64,000 bases of DNA, taken from Cephalotus follicularis (taxonomy: Eukaryota > Streptophyta > Magnoliopsida > Oxalidales > Cephalotaceae). The notes under the pieces were generated by a model that had not been told where the DNA came from, ran no database searches, and worked only from the letters and a program-made list of their open reading frames with translations. Location of the stretch: the NCBI GenBank assembly GCA_001972305.1, contig BDDD01000540.1:232587-296586 (forward strand). The letters run 5' to 3'. Below, piece by piece: positions 11,111 to 22,363 of this stretch. Position numbers and translations under genes: made by a program. Position 1 is the stretch's first letter. Each line of letters begins with the position of its first letter.

Positions 11111-12062
11111 TTATATCCTCTTGACTATGTCCCAATGCCTCTTATAGGGACTGGACTGAAATCGACTAGCCAAAGCCGTAGGCATATCGACATCAGGGCT
11201 AGTACTAAGTATGGCATACATGATGGAGCCTATTGCCGAAGCATAAGGTTGCCTATTCATACATGTCCTCTCCTCAGAAGTCCTGGAAGACTTTCTCTTG
11301 AAAAGGTGATTTCCTTGGCTAATTGGCAGTAAGCCATATATGGAATTCGTTTCCATACTATTTCAGCTACCTGCTGATGTACTGGCTTTGGGAAAGTCCA
11401 AGCAATCTACTCGATCCACTCTTTAGATCTTCATTCTCTAAAACGTAGAAAGCCTCTCCCAAATCCTTTGTGGAGAAGTTCTTACTTAACTGTACTTCAA
11501 CATACCTACAACATCCTCTATGTGTAGTACGTATTCTATATACAGTATCAAGAATGTGATATCTGGATTATCCTGTTTCCGGTAGACATTAGGCTTATCC
11601 ATATATTCGATGAAGTCAGAATGTATATTTCAGCTACGGGATGCTTGCTTAAGGTCATAGACCTTGGGAGCTTGCACCTTGTGCTAATGCTCTTCGGATG
11701 TAAACCCCTCGGGTTTGGGACATAAAGATCTCCTCTTCGAGATAGTCTCTCTCGTAGACTGTCTTGAGATCCATTTGCCATAGCTCATCATCACAATGAG
11801 TGGCAATTGCAAGCATTATCCGAATAGACTTAATAATTGCAACTGGTGAGAAAATTTCCGGTATACAAACCTCTTGTCTTAGTGTATATCCTTTCACTAC
11901 CAATTGCACTTTAAAGGTTTCAACCTTTACCATTAACGCCAATCTTCCTCTTGAAGATTTACTTGCATCCGATAGGATTTTAATCCTTCGGGTGCGTATA
12001 CCAAGTCCCTCACTTGGTAGGCATATATGGAGTCGTTTTTGGATTTCATGATCTCTTATCAT
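11111..12062 (-). pseudogene. Copia-2 reverse transcriptase (broken)
   Basis: Two minus-strand frames show a Ty1/copia RT. 12062-11655 has KVETFKVQLVVKGYTLRQEV, IFSPVAIIKSIRIMLAIA and ELWQMDLKTVYERDYLEEEIFM, the conserved start of RT up to the first catalytic Asp (QMDLKT). 11356-11111 has GSIMYAILSTSPDVDM followed by SRFQSSPYKRHWDIVKRI, its end. The frames differ, so at least one frameshift lies near 11650-11700. The YVDDM catalytic motif expected between them is not readable. The ends of RT are well preserved in amino acids but the gene is dead. Confidence 0.85.
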
Positions 12063-15000
12063 GTCCTGGAATTAGTGCTCTTCACTGCTTCCTTGTAGCT
12101 GACAGACTCATCATCACGCTGACGTTAGGTTCATCAGTGCCTGAATGAGAAAACCTCAATTCTCAGGCGTTGTCAAAAACCTTTGCCTGATGTCCTTGCT
12201 AGAGGAGTGCCTTATCGAGACTCTATCTTAGATTGGGATCCTTTCCAAATAATGTCTTTAAAGGATTAAACCTCCAGTTCCTTATTATCCTGTGGGTTTC
12301 TACCTGGTGGAAACTCTCTTTGTTTCACCTAACTCCCACCGTTTCCTGCAATCAGGTGTTCCTCGCTAGGAATTATGTAGTACATGAAACAAAACCATAT
12401 TTGCTCGCTGGGATGGTAGAACTAATATCCTAAGCATCTCTTAGGACATTCAACATACCGGCAACGTCTCGATCGTGCCTCCAGCTTTGAAGGTTTCCAC
12501 CTTCTTATATAAACTGGACAGCCTTACCCTCTTGGTTTAGGCTAGGTTTCCTCCATTTGCATATCTCACTAGATATGGAGGGGATGGATTTCAAAGGAAT
12601 CAGGATTATGATATGCTCTGCCAGCTGTAGTGCAACCCCATAATATAAGTGGAAGATGTATAAAAGACATAATAGACCTTACCACTAACTACTTCTAGTC
12701 ATAAATCCATGACTTTTCCTTAAGATTTTAGGCTTGTTTTCTTCTGGAAACACTTACCCAAATTCGTGATAAAACACCGATGATGGCATTGAAGTAGTCA
12801 AAATCTCCATTTGTATTAACCGATATTGGTTCACTACCGTTGGTGTGGACTTAACCTAATATGTCCACTGTCCTTTCTCAATACTCAGAGAAAGGAGATT
12901 TGGTCATCAAGCCAATCAGACATGGCTTACACATTGGAAAGGACAACATGTCCTGGATGTCCAATAGAACATCCTTAACCATTGTGTTTTCCTATCATCT
13001 CTAGGATGACCTAATCAACAATGCAATAAGAATGAAAGATTTATATCATTTCTCTTATAGTCTTTTATTAATTTGTTCCTTTGAATTGCTAATGTTATGT
13101 TATGGTAATTGTATAAGACGTAGATCTCTTTAGTCCACGTGCCTCTTGCACTAACTTGAACATTGAAATGTATAAGACTAAAAATTTATACAAAAAATTT
13201 GAGCTTCCAGCTCATCTTATACATATATCACATAGAAACAAAATTCCATACAATTTTCTTTATATACAGAGATCAAATCTTTATTATATAACCATTTACA
13301 AAAATATACAATTCATAAACGCCAACTACATAGGTGTGAATCCTCGATGCATCACCATGGCGGCAGTCCATAGCTTTACCAGCTCTCTCAGCTGTCTAGC
13401 GTCTCTCAGCAACTTGCAAAGAATTACAAATGTTAGTCTCACAACTTGAGCCAACTACTCAAATTGAACTTACATTGTAAAACTAGATAAAACATGAAAG
13501 TACCTAACCACGAGGTACTTCGTGCTTTGGACTATAGGAACAGATTATATCTCTTCCAATTGTCTTAGCTTCCCACAACGGAAGTAGACAAACTCCATAT
13601 AAAACTTTTGATCCTTTCTAGAATGGAATCCCTTTGCACTAACTGCCTCTTCCTTGGGTTTTCACCCTTGGAACTTAGATTCACTTGATCTATCTCCCCT
13701 TGAGATTATTCAAGTAGGAAATCGAGGCATCACAAATGATCATGACCTCTCTTGGTCAAATTCTACCTTTATAGTCCTCGACTGGGTGCCATACAAGTCC
13801 TCAAGTTGTGTAAGCATGACACACAAGGTCTGTGAGTGCATAACCCGATCATGCGGAATTGTGGCAACAACCAACAATTGATAGGGTACGAGCTCGATAA
13901 TCGTCGTTCCACCATTTAGCCCAACTGGCCTTGTGATGGTCGGATACATCATTCACTAGCTCGGGGTAGTCTCAGTCATGACATGAGCAACTCTCATGCT
14001 CGTGAGAATGTTGCATTAAACGCGTTTCCATTCAGTGAAATACGGATGTTCAAATTTTGGAGTTTTAAACGTGTTTGAAAATTGTTTGTGCTGTTTGCCA
14101 ATTTGAGTACATTTTCAAATATGTAAAAAAAAAAACTAGCAACCTATATGAGGAAAAAGAAAGAGAATATTAACAGATCATTCCATTTATGTTATTACCA
14201 TAATCCTTGGTCTTTTGTAATTATGGCTCCTCCCACTATTCTAATCGTATTCCACACCTCCATGTGGAATTCGAGAAGCCTCTTACTTCCTAGTGGGGAT
14301 CAGAATCTATCCCGCCCTATCATGGTCTCAGCGGTGGGCATGACAAACCACAATAGCGAAGAGTTAGGCTTAAAGCATCATATTTGCATTAGGGCCTCTT
14401 GCCCAAAATACAAGATCCGATAAAAGTTCCGGCTTCACGACCCATATAATCCACAGCGTTGGGCTGTGCCAATAATATGAACTCGGCATAAGTCCGAACC
14501 CACAGTCCTCAAAGAAATGAACATGTTTTGTTACCCACAAGGGAGCTTGTCAGAGTTTCAAAACATGGTTATTTCCTTCCAGTGCACCTCACACTGAAAT
14601 TGAATAGAAATGGTCATACGGGGGACCTCTGCGGTGTGCAGTGCTATCCCCAATATGTCCACACCATTCAACAAAAATCGTGGAAGGCCAACGACAGGAG
14701 AACCTTATGTCCCACCGCTTATGGACTTATTATTTCACAAGTTGGAGGAATTTGGTCTCATCAAATTTTAAATATTACCAAATAGCCGTTTTAGATCATT
14801 TTAATTATCTTCCAATCCATTTGGACGGCTTAGCATGCTTGACATGTTTGGATTTGTTTGCAAAAAGAAAACATCCATCTCATGCAACCTATTTCCCTCT
14901 TAGAAATAAATATGGTCTGGCCAGGGATTAAATCTATGAGAGATCACACGAGCGTATGTGATCCCTCGGTCTCCTAGGTGAACTATTCAATACTACTTTA

Positions 15001-15573
15001 TTACAAAATGCACCATGCATACATGGCCTTCACTTGGTCTTGTAACTTCCTTGATCTTTCTCTTCAAGCTCCTTTGTAATTCTTCTCTTCTTTGTTTACA
15101 AAATGAAATTACCAAAATACATTTTAAAAAATAAAGAATAGAATACAAAATGGAGGGAGAGAGAAATAAAACAAATAAGGAAATACAAGGTGCTCGCAGG
15201 TAACCTTATTACAAACCAAATAAAGTACATGATAATAAAGCGAATTAAACCATCCACAAAAGAAACCAAAAAGCTAGGTTCAATCCCATAGCCTACCATC
15301 TTGCATATGACATTTAAAATCTACATCTACTATAGACTTTAGATAAACACTAGCAATTTCAATTTCTGATGAACAATCGAAACAATTCCACAAGTTCGCC
15401 TACATTCCAATAAACCCATCACTAGATTATTTAAAACCTACTTTCCCAAAAAATATATTTTATTTTATAAAACCAACCATGGGAATGGAATTAAACTAGA
15501 CTTTCAGGTACTTTAATTATTTCAAAATAGCCACCAAAACCGAAATTAAAGTCCGATTGAAATTAAATGGATC
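12063..15573 (-). pseudogene. Copia-2 degenerate integrase, protease, gag and leader region
   Basis: By position this stretch must hold integrase, protease, gag and the 5' leader of copia-2, read right to left. I could not recognise any integrase DDE motif, protease active site or zinc knuckle in it. The longest minus-strand open frames are 67-70 codons, such as 13952-13740. The segment 14150-14700 resembles a non-coding leader. The whole stretch is heavily mutated or partly replaced, and no separate insertion with clear ends was seen inside it. Confidence 0.5.
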
Positions 15574-15574
15574 G

Positions 15575-15586
15575 CTCTGCTACCAC
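15575..15586 (-). promoter_or_regulatory. Copia-2 primer-binding site
   Basis: The element strand reads TGGTAGCAGAGC one base from the end of the 5' LTR, one mismatch from TGGTATCAGAGC (initiator Met-tRNA). It shows that 15588 rightward is the 5' LTR and that copia-2 lies on the minus strand. Confidence 0.8.
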
Positions 15587-15587
15587 T

Positions 15588-16763
15588 TGTTTGAAACCCG
15601 GGGGGTCTCTCGGTCAATTTTGGGTCTAGCATGCTAGTGTGTATAATTTTAATTTCTCAAAAGACACCAAGACAGCAAGTCAAGGTTCACACTGACATCT
15701 TGCTACCAAAATCAATATGCCTAGGATATCCGTTTGATGTTCAATCGAACAATTACGAAATCAAGCATGCACGCAAAAACATAAAGTTTAAGCACAGCGA
15801 AAAACATAAAAGCATAAACGAAGCAACCATACAAACGTTGGAGGCTCCACCGCTTTGCCGCTACACGCTTGCAGTAGCAAAAGCCGGTCACCGGTAACAC
15901 CGCCGGTTTTTGGACAGTCCACGTTTGGTCCTATCTTGACATCACTGGATCCAAAAAATCTGCTCAACCCGAATCTGGAGGAGACACGCCCCGAAACGCG
16001 CCGGAACAAGGCGGCCAGAGAGGCGACTCACTGAGTTCAGACTCAGTGAGTCTCGGTCAACTCGTCACTGACCGGCCTTGACATATGTGGACGCTAACAC
16101 CACGACGAACGCACTGGTGGCCGAGACTCTAAAAGACTCGGCATGGAACGCAGAGAACTGCAGACGGAGTGTCACGGGGTTGACTCACCGTCCGTCACCA
16201 GCGGCCGCAAAGCCACCAAACGGCTCAGCGACACCAGCCCGACACACCCCAACCCTAGACTCACCGTGACTCAGCATAGAACGCCCAGTCACAGCAACCC
16301 GACGCGTGAACTTGTCCGCTTGACTCACCAAGCACAAACACTGTCCAAAACGACCGGAAACTCCTAAACTAAGGTCAAGATAGGTAGAGCCAAAGGTTGG
16401 CTCCACCAACCAGTGACAATCATCGGTGGAAAGAGCGCCGGAAGCAGGGAGGCGGCAGAAACGCGATCTGCCGCCACAGAGAGAAAGAGGGAGAAAGAAG
16501 GGAGAAAATGGGAGAGAGAGGAGAGAAGGCTTACCAGGGAAGGACACCCGCCTTCTGACGGGCTCCGGCGCGAAGCTCCGGTCTCTCCTCCGGCCAGAAC
16601 ACGCCCCTGCGCACCTGACGCCTTGTGTGTCTCTCTTCTGCCCAAAACGTACGAGTCTTGCGTTATAAGAAGAAGCAATGGGAGAGATGGGAGAGAGTGT
16701 GAGAGAGATTAAGAGAGAGATTTTTAAAATTAGTTTTTAAAATGCATTTTTGACTTAATAAAA

Positions 16764-16807
<44 letters not shown>

Positions 16808-17985
16808 CTCTTTTCTCCTTTTAAAAAATCTCTTGCAATTTAAATTAAATTCTCTTTCAAAATTAATTTGTTTCTCCCACATGTTTAATAATTCTCTCAA
16901 TTAATTAAACATGTTTCTCTCTTTTACGATTCAATTAAAGTCTCTCACTTTAAATAATTAAAGTCTCTCACTTTAAATAATTAAAGTCTCTCTCTTTAAT
17001 TAATTTAATTAAAATTGAATCATGCTCTGGCTTTAAAGTCTCTTTATATATCAAGATGACAATTAGTGGAACGAAACACAAAGCACTAATGTCAAAATAA
17101 TATATACTAGTTAAAAACTAGATTTACCACCAAGTGAGAATGTGTGCAGCACACGTCACTTTTCCAATAATCAGGCGGGCCCCGAAAGTACGGTGGATTT
17201 CCGATACGATGATAAATTTCCCAGAACATCCCTAAGTTCTGGTATGACTATCCAGCTGATAGCGCCGGTGTGAATCCCATCACCCTCGGATCCGTGTAAA
17301 CCACGTCTATCATTCGTTAGTCGGTTCCCTAGTGCTTTATCACTGTCATCGATTTGTGTGCCGCGTATCCTTCATCATCTCGGCTCCGACCGCGGACTAG
17401 GGTTTGGATAAATGTCACCCCTAGGTAAAATCCGCGATAACTATAATTCTATGAAAGCACTGAGACTATGGGAGATATCCCCGGAACCCTCTCGTTCCCA
17501 ATCTCCCAGTGCCTGGCCAGGACTTTAAGTCTTCAACGGTCACAGATGTTATAGAGCCTATAACCCTCAACATGGGTGTGACGATCCCATCTTGAGAACT
17601 CGCCCATACATCTCAATGCAGCTCCCACAAGGCCCAAAAAACAACCGTTTTGCCAGCACGTGGCTAGTGGTGGGGAAGGTGGAAATCAAAGATAGGCAGT
17701 TACTACACAACGTATGCCAGTCGCTCAGGTCTAACGATACAACGTAAATCACGTATGATCTACTAGTCCTCTTTGACTAAAAACTACCACGACAATAGGA
17801 ACTCTATTGACAGAGGTGTTGACTCTCCAAATAGATAACCTATGGTGGGTCGGTTCAGTGTCGTGCCTCTGCACACACCCCGCATCGGGAGCAAGCATAA
17901 AACGACAAGTCTTTGTGGTTCATCAATTGCCCTAAGAAAATGAACCTATGACTTGGAACTTTTGTCACAAGGGAGTAAGTATCTC
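15588..17985 (-). repeat. Copia-2 5' LTR (first 2.4 kb, cut by gypsy-B)
   Basis: It begins TGTTTGAAACCCGG and matches 3626-4226 and then 8812-10255. It also keeps a segment (16196-16575) that was lost from the 3' LTR. The last 260 bp or so, ending TAACA, are missing because gypsy-B begins at 17986 and the far side of gypsy-B is deleted. Position 16400-16680 is G+C-rich with overlapping 80-120-codon open frames on both strands. The overlap and their absence from the other LTR argue against coding. Confidence 0.85.
16767..16802. repeat. (CT)n microsatellite in copia-2 5' LTR
   Basis: A pure 36-bp CT run at the same LTR position as the interrupted run at 9003-9045. Confidence 0.9.
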
Positions 17986-18767
17986 TGTCACACCCCGTTG
18001 TTCCATTACATTTAGACAACATATGTGGTGATATCAGGGATAAATAATATACGCAATCATGCCAAGTGGCCATAGACAGTACAATGCAAGAATACCGCAC
18101 AAGGGTACAATCAATCGGTACAGTGGTTTGGGTGTCACATGTCTCTAACTCCTAGCACCAACTGTGCACCACCTATCTATCACCCTACACTCCGAAGATG
18201 ATAGATCAGGTTAGTTACTACCGGCATTAGCGGGCAGTTTAACAATCAAGTTCTGCATTGCAGACAGTTTGGGTGGATACTCCAGCCAACTCCTGGCACA
18301 TAGGACCACCTCCGTAGCCAGTGATGTCTCATATCACTCGACTAACGGCAATAGCATAGACACTCAATTCAATCAATTCAGTAACAATATTACATATATC
18401 TATAATATGCAATATTTTAGTAGTTTTCATTTTTAGAAAACATAACAGTTCAGTCAGTGATTCTCTTGGGAGAACTAAACAGTAACCGTGCCTCTATTAA
18501 GAGGGAAATAACAGTTGTATGCGATAAGATTTTCTATTAAAAATCCGTTGTTAAAATCATTAATTATGCTTTAAGCATTAAGTTGGTAAAATCCTTGAAT
18601 ACATATTTATAACAGTAGTAATTTCATTAAATAACAGTAACAATAGTTACAATATAGCAGATCAAGGATAATTGCAACCACAATCAAGTCAATCAATCAA
18701 TCTAAACATTTCTATTTTTACTGTTCTAAAGCATCAACAGTTTCTGTGTAAGCGTCGATGGTTGTAG
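17986..18767 (-). repeat. Gypsy-B 3' LTR, end segment left of gypsy-C
   Basis: It starts TGTCACACCCCGTTG inside the copia-2 LTR. From about 18045 it matches 25143-25860 closely (ATACGCAATCATGCCAAGTG and onward), which is the second copy of an internal duplication of this LTR. It stops at 18767 with TGTAG, the target duplication of gypsy-C. No coding content. Confidence 0.85.
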
Positions 18768-20697
18768 TGTCACACCCCATTTTCCAAACGACGTATAAGT
18801 GGTAGCAATTAACATAAATAATCCGGCTTATCCAATTTTTTTTACGATAAATTTAAACTTTTTAGACAGATATATCAGTTGCGGAAGCCTTTAAATATAA
18901 GCTGAACTAACAACGTAACACGCATCCCATACTACGTTTTACAATAATACAACATCATTGTTAATTGCTCGCTAAACGGAGCGTGAATTATCCTTCATTT
19001 AATCATAAATAACTCCCATAAGAAGTTCGCATTTATAATTCAACCCAGAACATTGTTCAAAACCCAAATAAAAATTATCCAAATTGAACAAGTACAAAAC
19101 ATCATACTCTCCAACATGAGAAGGATTATCATAATAAAGAAATCAGCTTAAACAACCTTCAAGTAGCAGCTCCCAAAATAGCCTTAACTGCACCAGTCCG
19201 ACTGTCTTCGTCAATTTGAAATAGTAGGGGGTTAGCCTTTGTCCTCACTCGGCTAAGTATATAATACATCTTGGGATCAAGTAATGAATGACATGAAATG
19301 AATGCATTCATGATGCAGTNTAGACGTCGATGCTTAAATGGTACCAGAAGGTGTCACCACAACCAAACTCCATTTCAAAGAAGAATCCATCCTCCATTCA
19401 TGCATACACTTCCCAGATACACCACTTAGGTTGTAACGCGCACCACAAGTTATTCATATGTATAACCAAATCGCCAACTCGTCTAAAGTTCACATATCCA
19501 GAAGCAAACGTTGCAGTTCTATAAATGTTTGATATAGACATCGACGCTTAACTAAGACGTCGATGTCTATCATCACATTTCCTAAAGACATCGATACTTG
19601 TCACAAAAGCATCGACGTGCAAGAGCCCAGAACACTGTCTCTTTCGTTCTACCCACAAGCAGGGATACTCAACCCATATACAAATACAATCAAGCATGGA
19701 ATTCACCCAGAAATCAACATGCATATATAGTCTACACCAACAGATGTTCATATCATCAACCAAACATTTAGTTCAACTCCCATCAAGCATGCAATTCATG
19801 CATTTCATTCATGGCAACACATTAACTTTGAACTCAAGTATGTACATATAATTCCCCTACCTCTGGTTTCAAGTTAGAAACCTTGTAAGTCCACCTCTTT
19901 GAGTTCCCAGGTCCTTGCCACAGTAGCTCCAAGATCCTCTTAGCAGCTGCTACCCACGAGCTCCAAGTCTCCAGCTCCAACAAGTTCGACAATGGTGGCT
20001 CTTACTCACTGGTTTCCTCCTCTTACTTTCTTTTGGTGTTTTAAATGAGAGAGAGAGGTGGGGAGGGGTTGTTCTTATGCAGGTGGCACCCCAACCTCTT
20101 TCTCCTTGCATTCAATGGGTACTCTCGTGTTCTCTCCCTCTCTCCCAGAACTCTGCATTTTTCCTTTGTTTTCTTCTCCTCTTTTCCTGTGCAGGTTCCA
20201 TGCATGCTAACACTTGTTACCTACATCACTCATCTTCAGTCATGCAGGTCAGGAAGCCATTGTGCATGATCAACACGTCTCCTTCCCGTGCCTTAAGGTG
20301 TCTACATGGATCCTAAATCCTTCCCTCTGCACGTTACTCTGTCAGTTCGCAACGTGACAGACATTCTTTTAAAAGGCGTTGACGTCTTTCCTTAGACGTC
20401 GATGTCTTTTCCTCTTTCATGAGAAAGTGTCGATGTCATCACCCTACATCGACGTGCATGCCCATGCATTCACGCGCGTCTCGGTTCCAAAAGGCATCGA
20501 CGTCTTTCCAAAGACGTCGATGCGTTTACCTCAAAACTGCGCCATTTTCAGGTTTAACACACATATTTCTTTCTCCAAACAATATTTAGGGTTTTTAAGC
20601 ATCTTTGAGGTCGAAAACTCAACCATTCTTATTAACTCAATAATAATTTTTCAACAAAGTTGAAATATTACATTGTGCGAAAATCTCGGGCGTTACA
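18768..20697 (-). repeat. Gypsy-C 3' LTR (contains an assembly N)
   Basis: From TGTCACACCCCATTTTCC to CTCGGGCGTTACA. It is nearly identical to the 5' LTR (22364-24979) on both sides of the single N at 19320. About 685 bp present in the 5' LTR (22917-23601) are absent exactly at the N. It carries the RTCGAYG doublets at 19540-19615 and 20371-20520. Confidence 0.9.
19320..19320. other. Ambiguous base marking a sequence gap
   Basis: The only N in the window. The sister LTR has about 685 bp more at this point, so the N most likely stands for an unresolved gap in a repeat and not for a single unknown base. Confidence 0.85.
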
Positions 20698-20714
20698 ATC
20701 CACCCTCCTTCAAA
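20698..20714 (-). promoter_or_regulatory. Gypsy-C polypurine tract
   Basis: The element strand reads TTTGAAGGAGGGTGGAT before the LTR start TGTAACGCCCGAG. The same layout occurs at gypsy-E (37010-37022) and gypsy-H (62938-62953). Confidence 0.85.
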
Positions 20715-21079
20715 GAAATTCGTCCTCGAATTTCCTTAACATACTCCGGACGATTAAGGTACGAATCCTTAATCTTCTCCTCATGTTATTGGCATAACTT
20801 TCCTGTCGGCTTCGTGCCCCAAGTAACCCCTTCTCAACGATCTTGACTTCTCTCGAAGTCTCATCCACGAGATTTGACCTAAGCGACGGTCGTTCATTCT
20901 CTCGATCGTTCGAACAACCATTCGATCATTCATTAGACTGTTACGCCAGCGTTCATTTATCCTTGTACTCGCTAGTTTAGCCTTTGAAGGTTCTAGCTTA
21001 ACACCATAACGTTCACACAATCACGACTTAGATCATCACGTAAATCAAATACAATTTCAATATATGATAAAACAATGCA
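20715..21079 (-). pseudogene. Gypsy-C vestige of integrase and spacer
   Basis: About 100 bp (20820-20905) resemble the integrase segment of gypsy-A at 4560-4630 in nucleotides (GACTTCTC..GTCTC.TCCAC.A.ATTTGACC.AAGC, then GGTCGTTCA). They are the last trace of pol. The rest is AT-rich and unassigned. Nothing here resembles protease, RT or RNase H, so nearly all of pol has been deleted. Confidence 0.55.
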
Positions 21080-22249
21080 TCATAGATAGTAAAAAGTACC
21101 TCTCATGATGCCCTTGCCGGTATCTCTCCGCTGTGAAGGTCCAGTTGTAGCACCACCATCACCTGTAGGTCCAGTGGGAACTGTCACTTGCTTCATCGGA
21201 CAATCCCTTCTTAAATGGTCAGGTGCTCCACACTTCATACATGCTCCATTTTTCCACCAGCAATCCTCCGGTTGATGGCCCTTGCGGTCACAATGGGGAC
21301 AGACTCCCATCCTAGCATTACTCCCCTGACTGGGAGTGCCTTGATTAGCAGTTTGCTGGGATTCATTCTTTGTTGACTTTGTCGGAGAATCACTACTTTG
21401 CCACTTAGATGAAGCTGGCCTAGATTGCTTGGAAGTCTGGTTGTTCTGTTGTGTACGAGCCCTCTCGGCGCAGTCTTCACTTGCTATGCTTTCCAGCAAT
21501 CTTGCCTTTTGGGCAACCTCCACAAAAGTTCCCAACTTCATAGCTCTAATCCTTGACCGAAGGTCCGGTCATAGACCCCTCAGGAACCTCCGAATTTTCT
21601 TTTCCTCATCCTCCACCAGATAGGTGGAGTGTCTGGCAAGCTCCACAAACCTGGCCTGGTATTCAGCCACGGTCATCTCCCCTTGTCTCAGCTCTAGAAG
21701 TTCTGTCTCCCTTCGTTCTTGCTCGATACGAGGAACATAGGTCTCAAGAAATTCTCTCTGGAATCTCTCCCATGTCCTATCGAGTCCGGTTGACTCCCAC
21801 TTTGCCTTGACCATCTCCCGCCAGTGGATGGCCTCGACCCATAACCGGTAGAAGGCAAATTTCAGCTTCTGGTTTTCAGTTCAATCCATAACTTCGAAGA
21901 TCTTCTCCAGATCTTGCAACCATCTTTCTGCAATAGTAGCATCTAGTTCTCCCCGGAAGGTAGGAGGATTCTGCCTCATGAATCTCTCTAGGACTCTCCC
22001 AAAAGAGTTCGCTTCTTCATGGTCACACTGAGCAGGAGCTCTATGTCGAGAGTGAGCTTGCGTGTAGTGTTGGCGCATCTCCTCAGCATTAGCCATATTG
22101 AAGTCCATCTGCTGCTGAAAGTAATCTGCAATACACACCAATGGATCTCAGTCATCATGGGGAACATTTACTCCACGCGGGGCATTTTCCGCCTCGGGGG
22201 CATTGGCCTCAGCGGCTCTAGCTCTCGCACATGTTCTCCTTCTGTCCAT
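21080..22249 (-). pseudogene. gag: Gypsy-C gag with zinc knuckles, a few stops
   Basis: It starts MDRRRT at 22249 and runs in three open blocks. 22141-21881 covers the N-terminal DYFQQQM helix and a NPPTFRGELDATIAERWLQ segment, the start of the retrotransposon gag capsid-like domain. 21814-21569 covers the rest of that domain, with RRETELLELRQGEMTVAEY. 21541-21080 covers the linker plus CPHCDRKGHQPEDC and CMKCGAPDHLRRDC knuckles. Stops near 22170, 21880 and 21555 separate the blocks. Unlike gypsy-A, the central domain is present. Gag packages element RNA. Only a few changes disable it, and the gene ends in KGIMRGTFYYL, where the protease domain would normally follow. Confidence 0.8.
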
Positions 22250-22348
22250 TGTTCCTATATGGAAAAGATGTCATTAGTAGTCATCTCAAGGAAACAATTC
22301 CGTTAATTGCCAAGGAACTTATCCAAGCCAAGCATATAATGGATATAT

Positions 22349-22360
22349 GTTCTTATACCA
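22349..22360 (-). promoter_or_regulatory. Gypsy-C primer-binding site (degenerate)
   Basis: The element strand reads TGGTATAAGAAC, two mismatches from TGGTATCAGAGC, three bases inside the 5' LTR. Position and sequence support minus orientation. Confidence 0.7.
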
Positions 22361-22363
22361 TCT

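Noticed and set aside
13740..13952. 70-codon minus frame as copia gag
   Set aside because: The position is right, but I could find no gag motif or knuckle, so no product is claimed.
16180..16712. Cluster of 80-120-codon frames on both strands
   Set aside because: Located inside the copia-2 5' LTR with no homology. The matching segment is partly missing from the other LTR without consequence.
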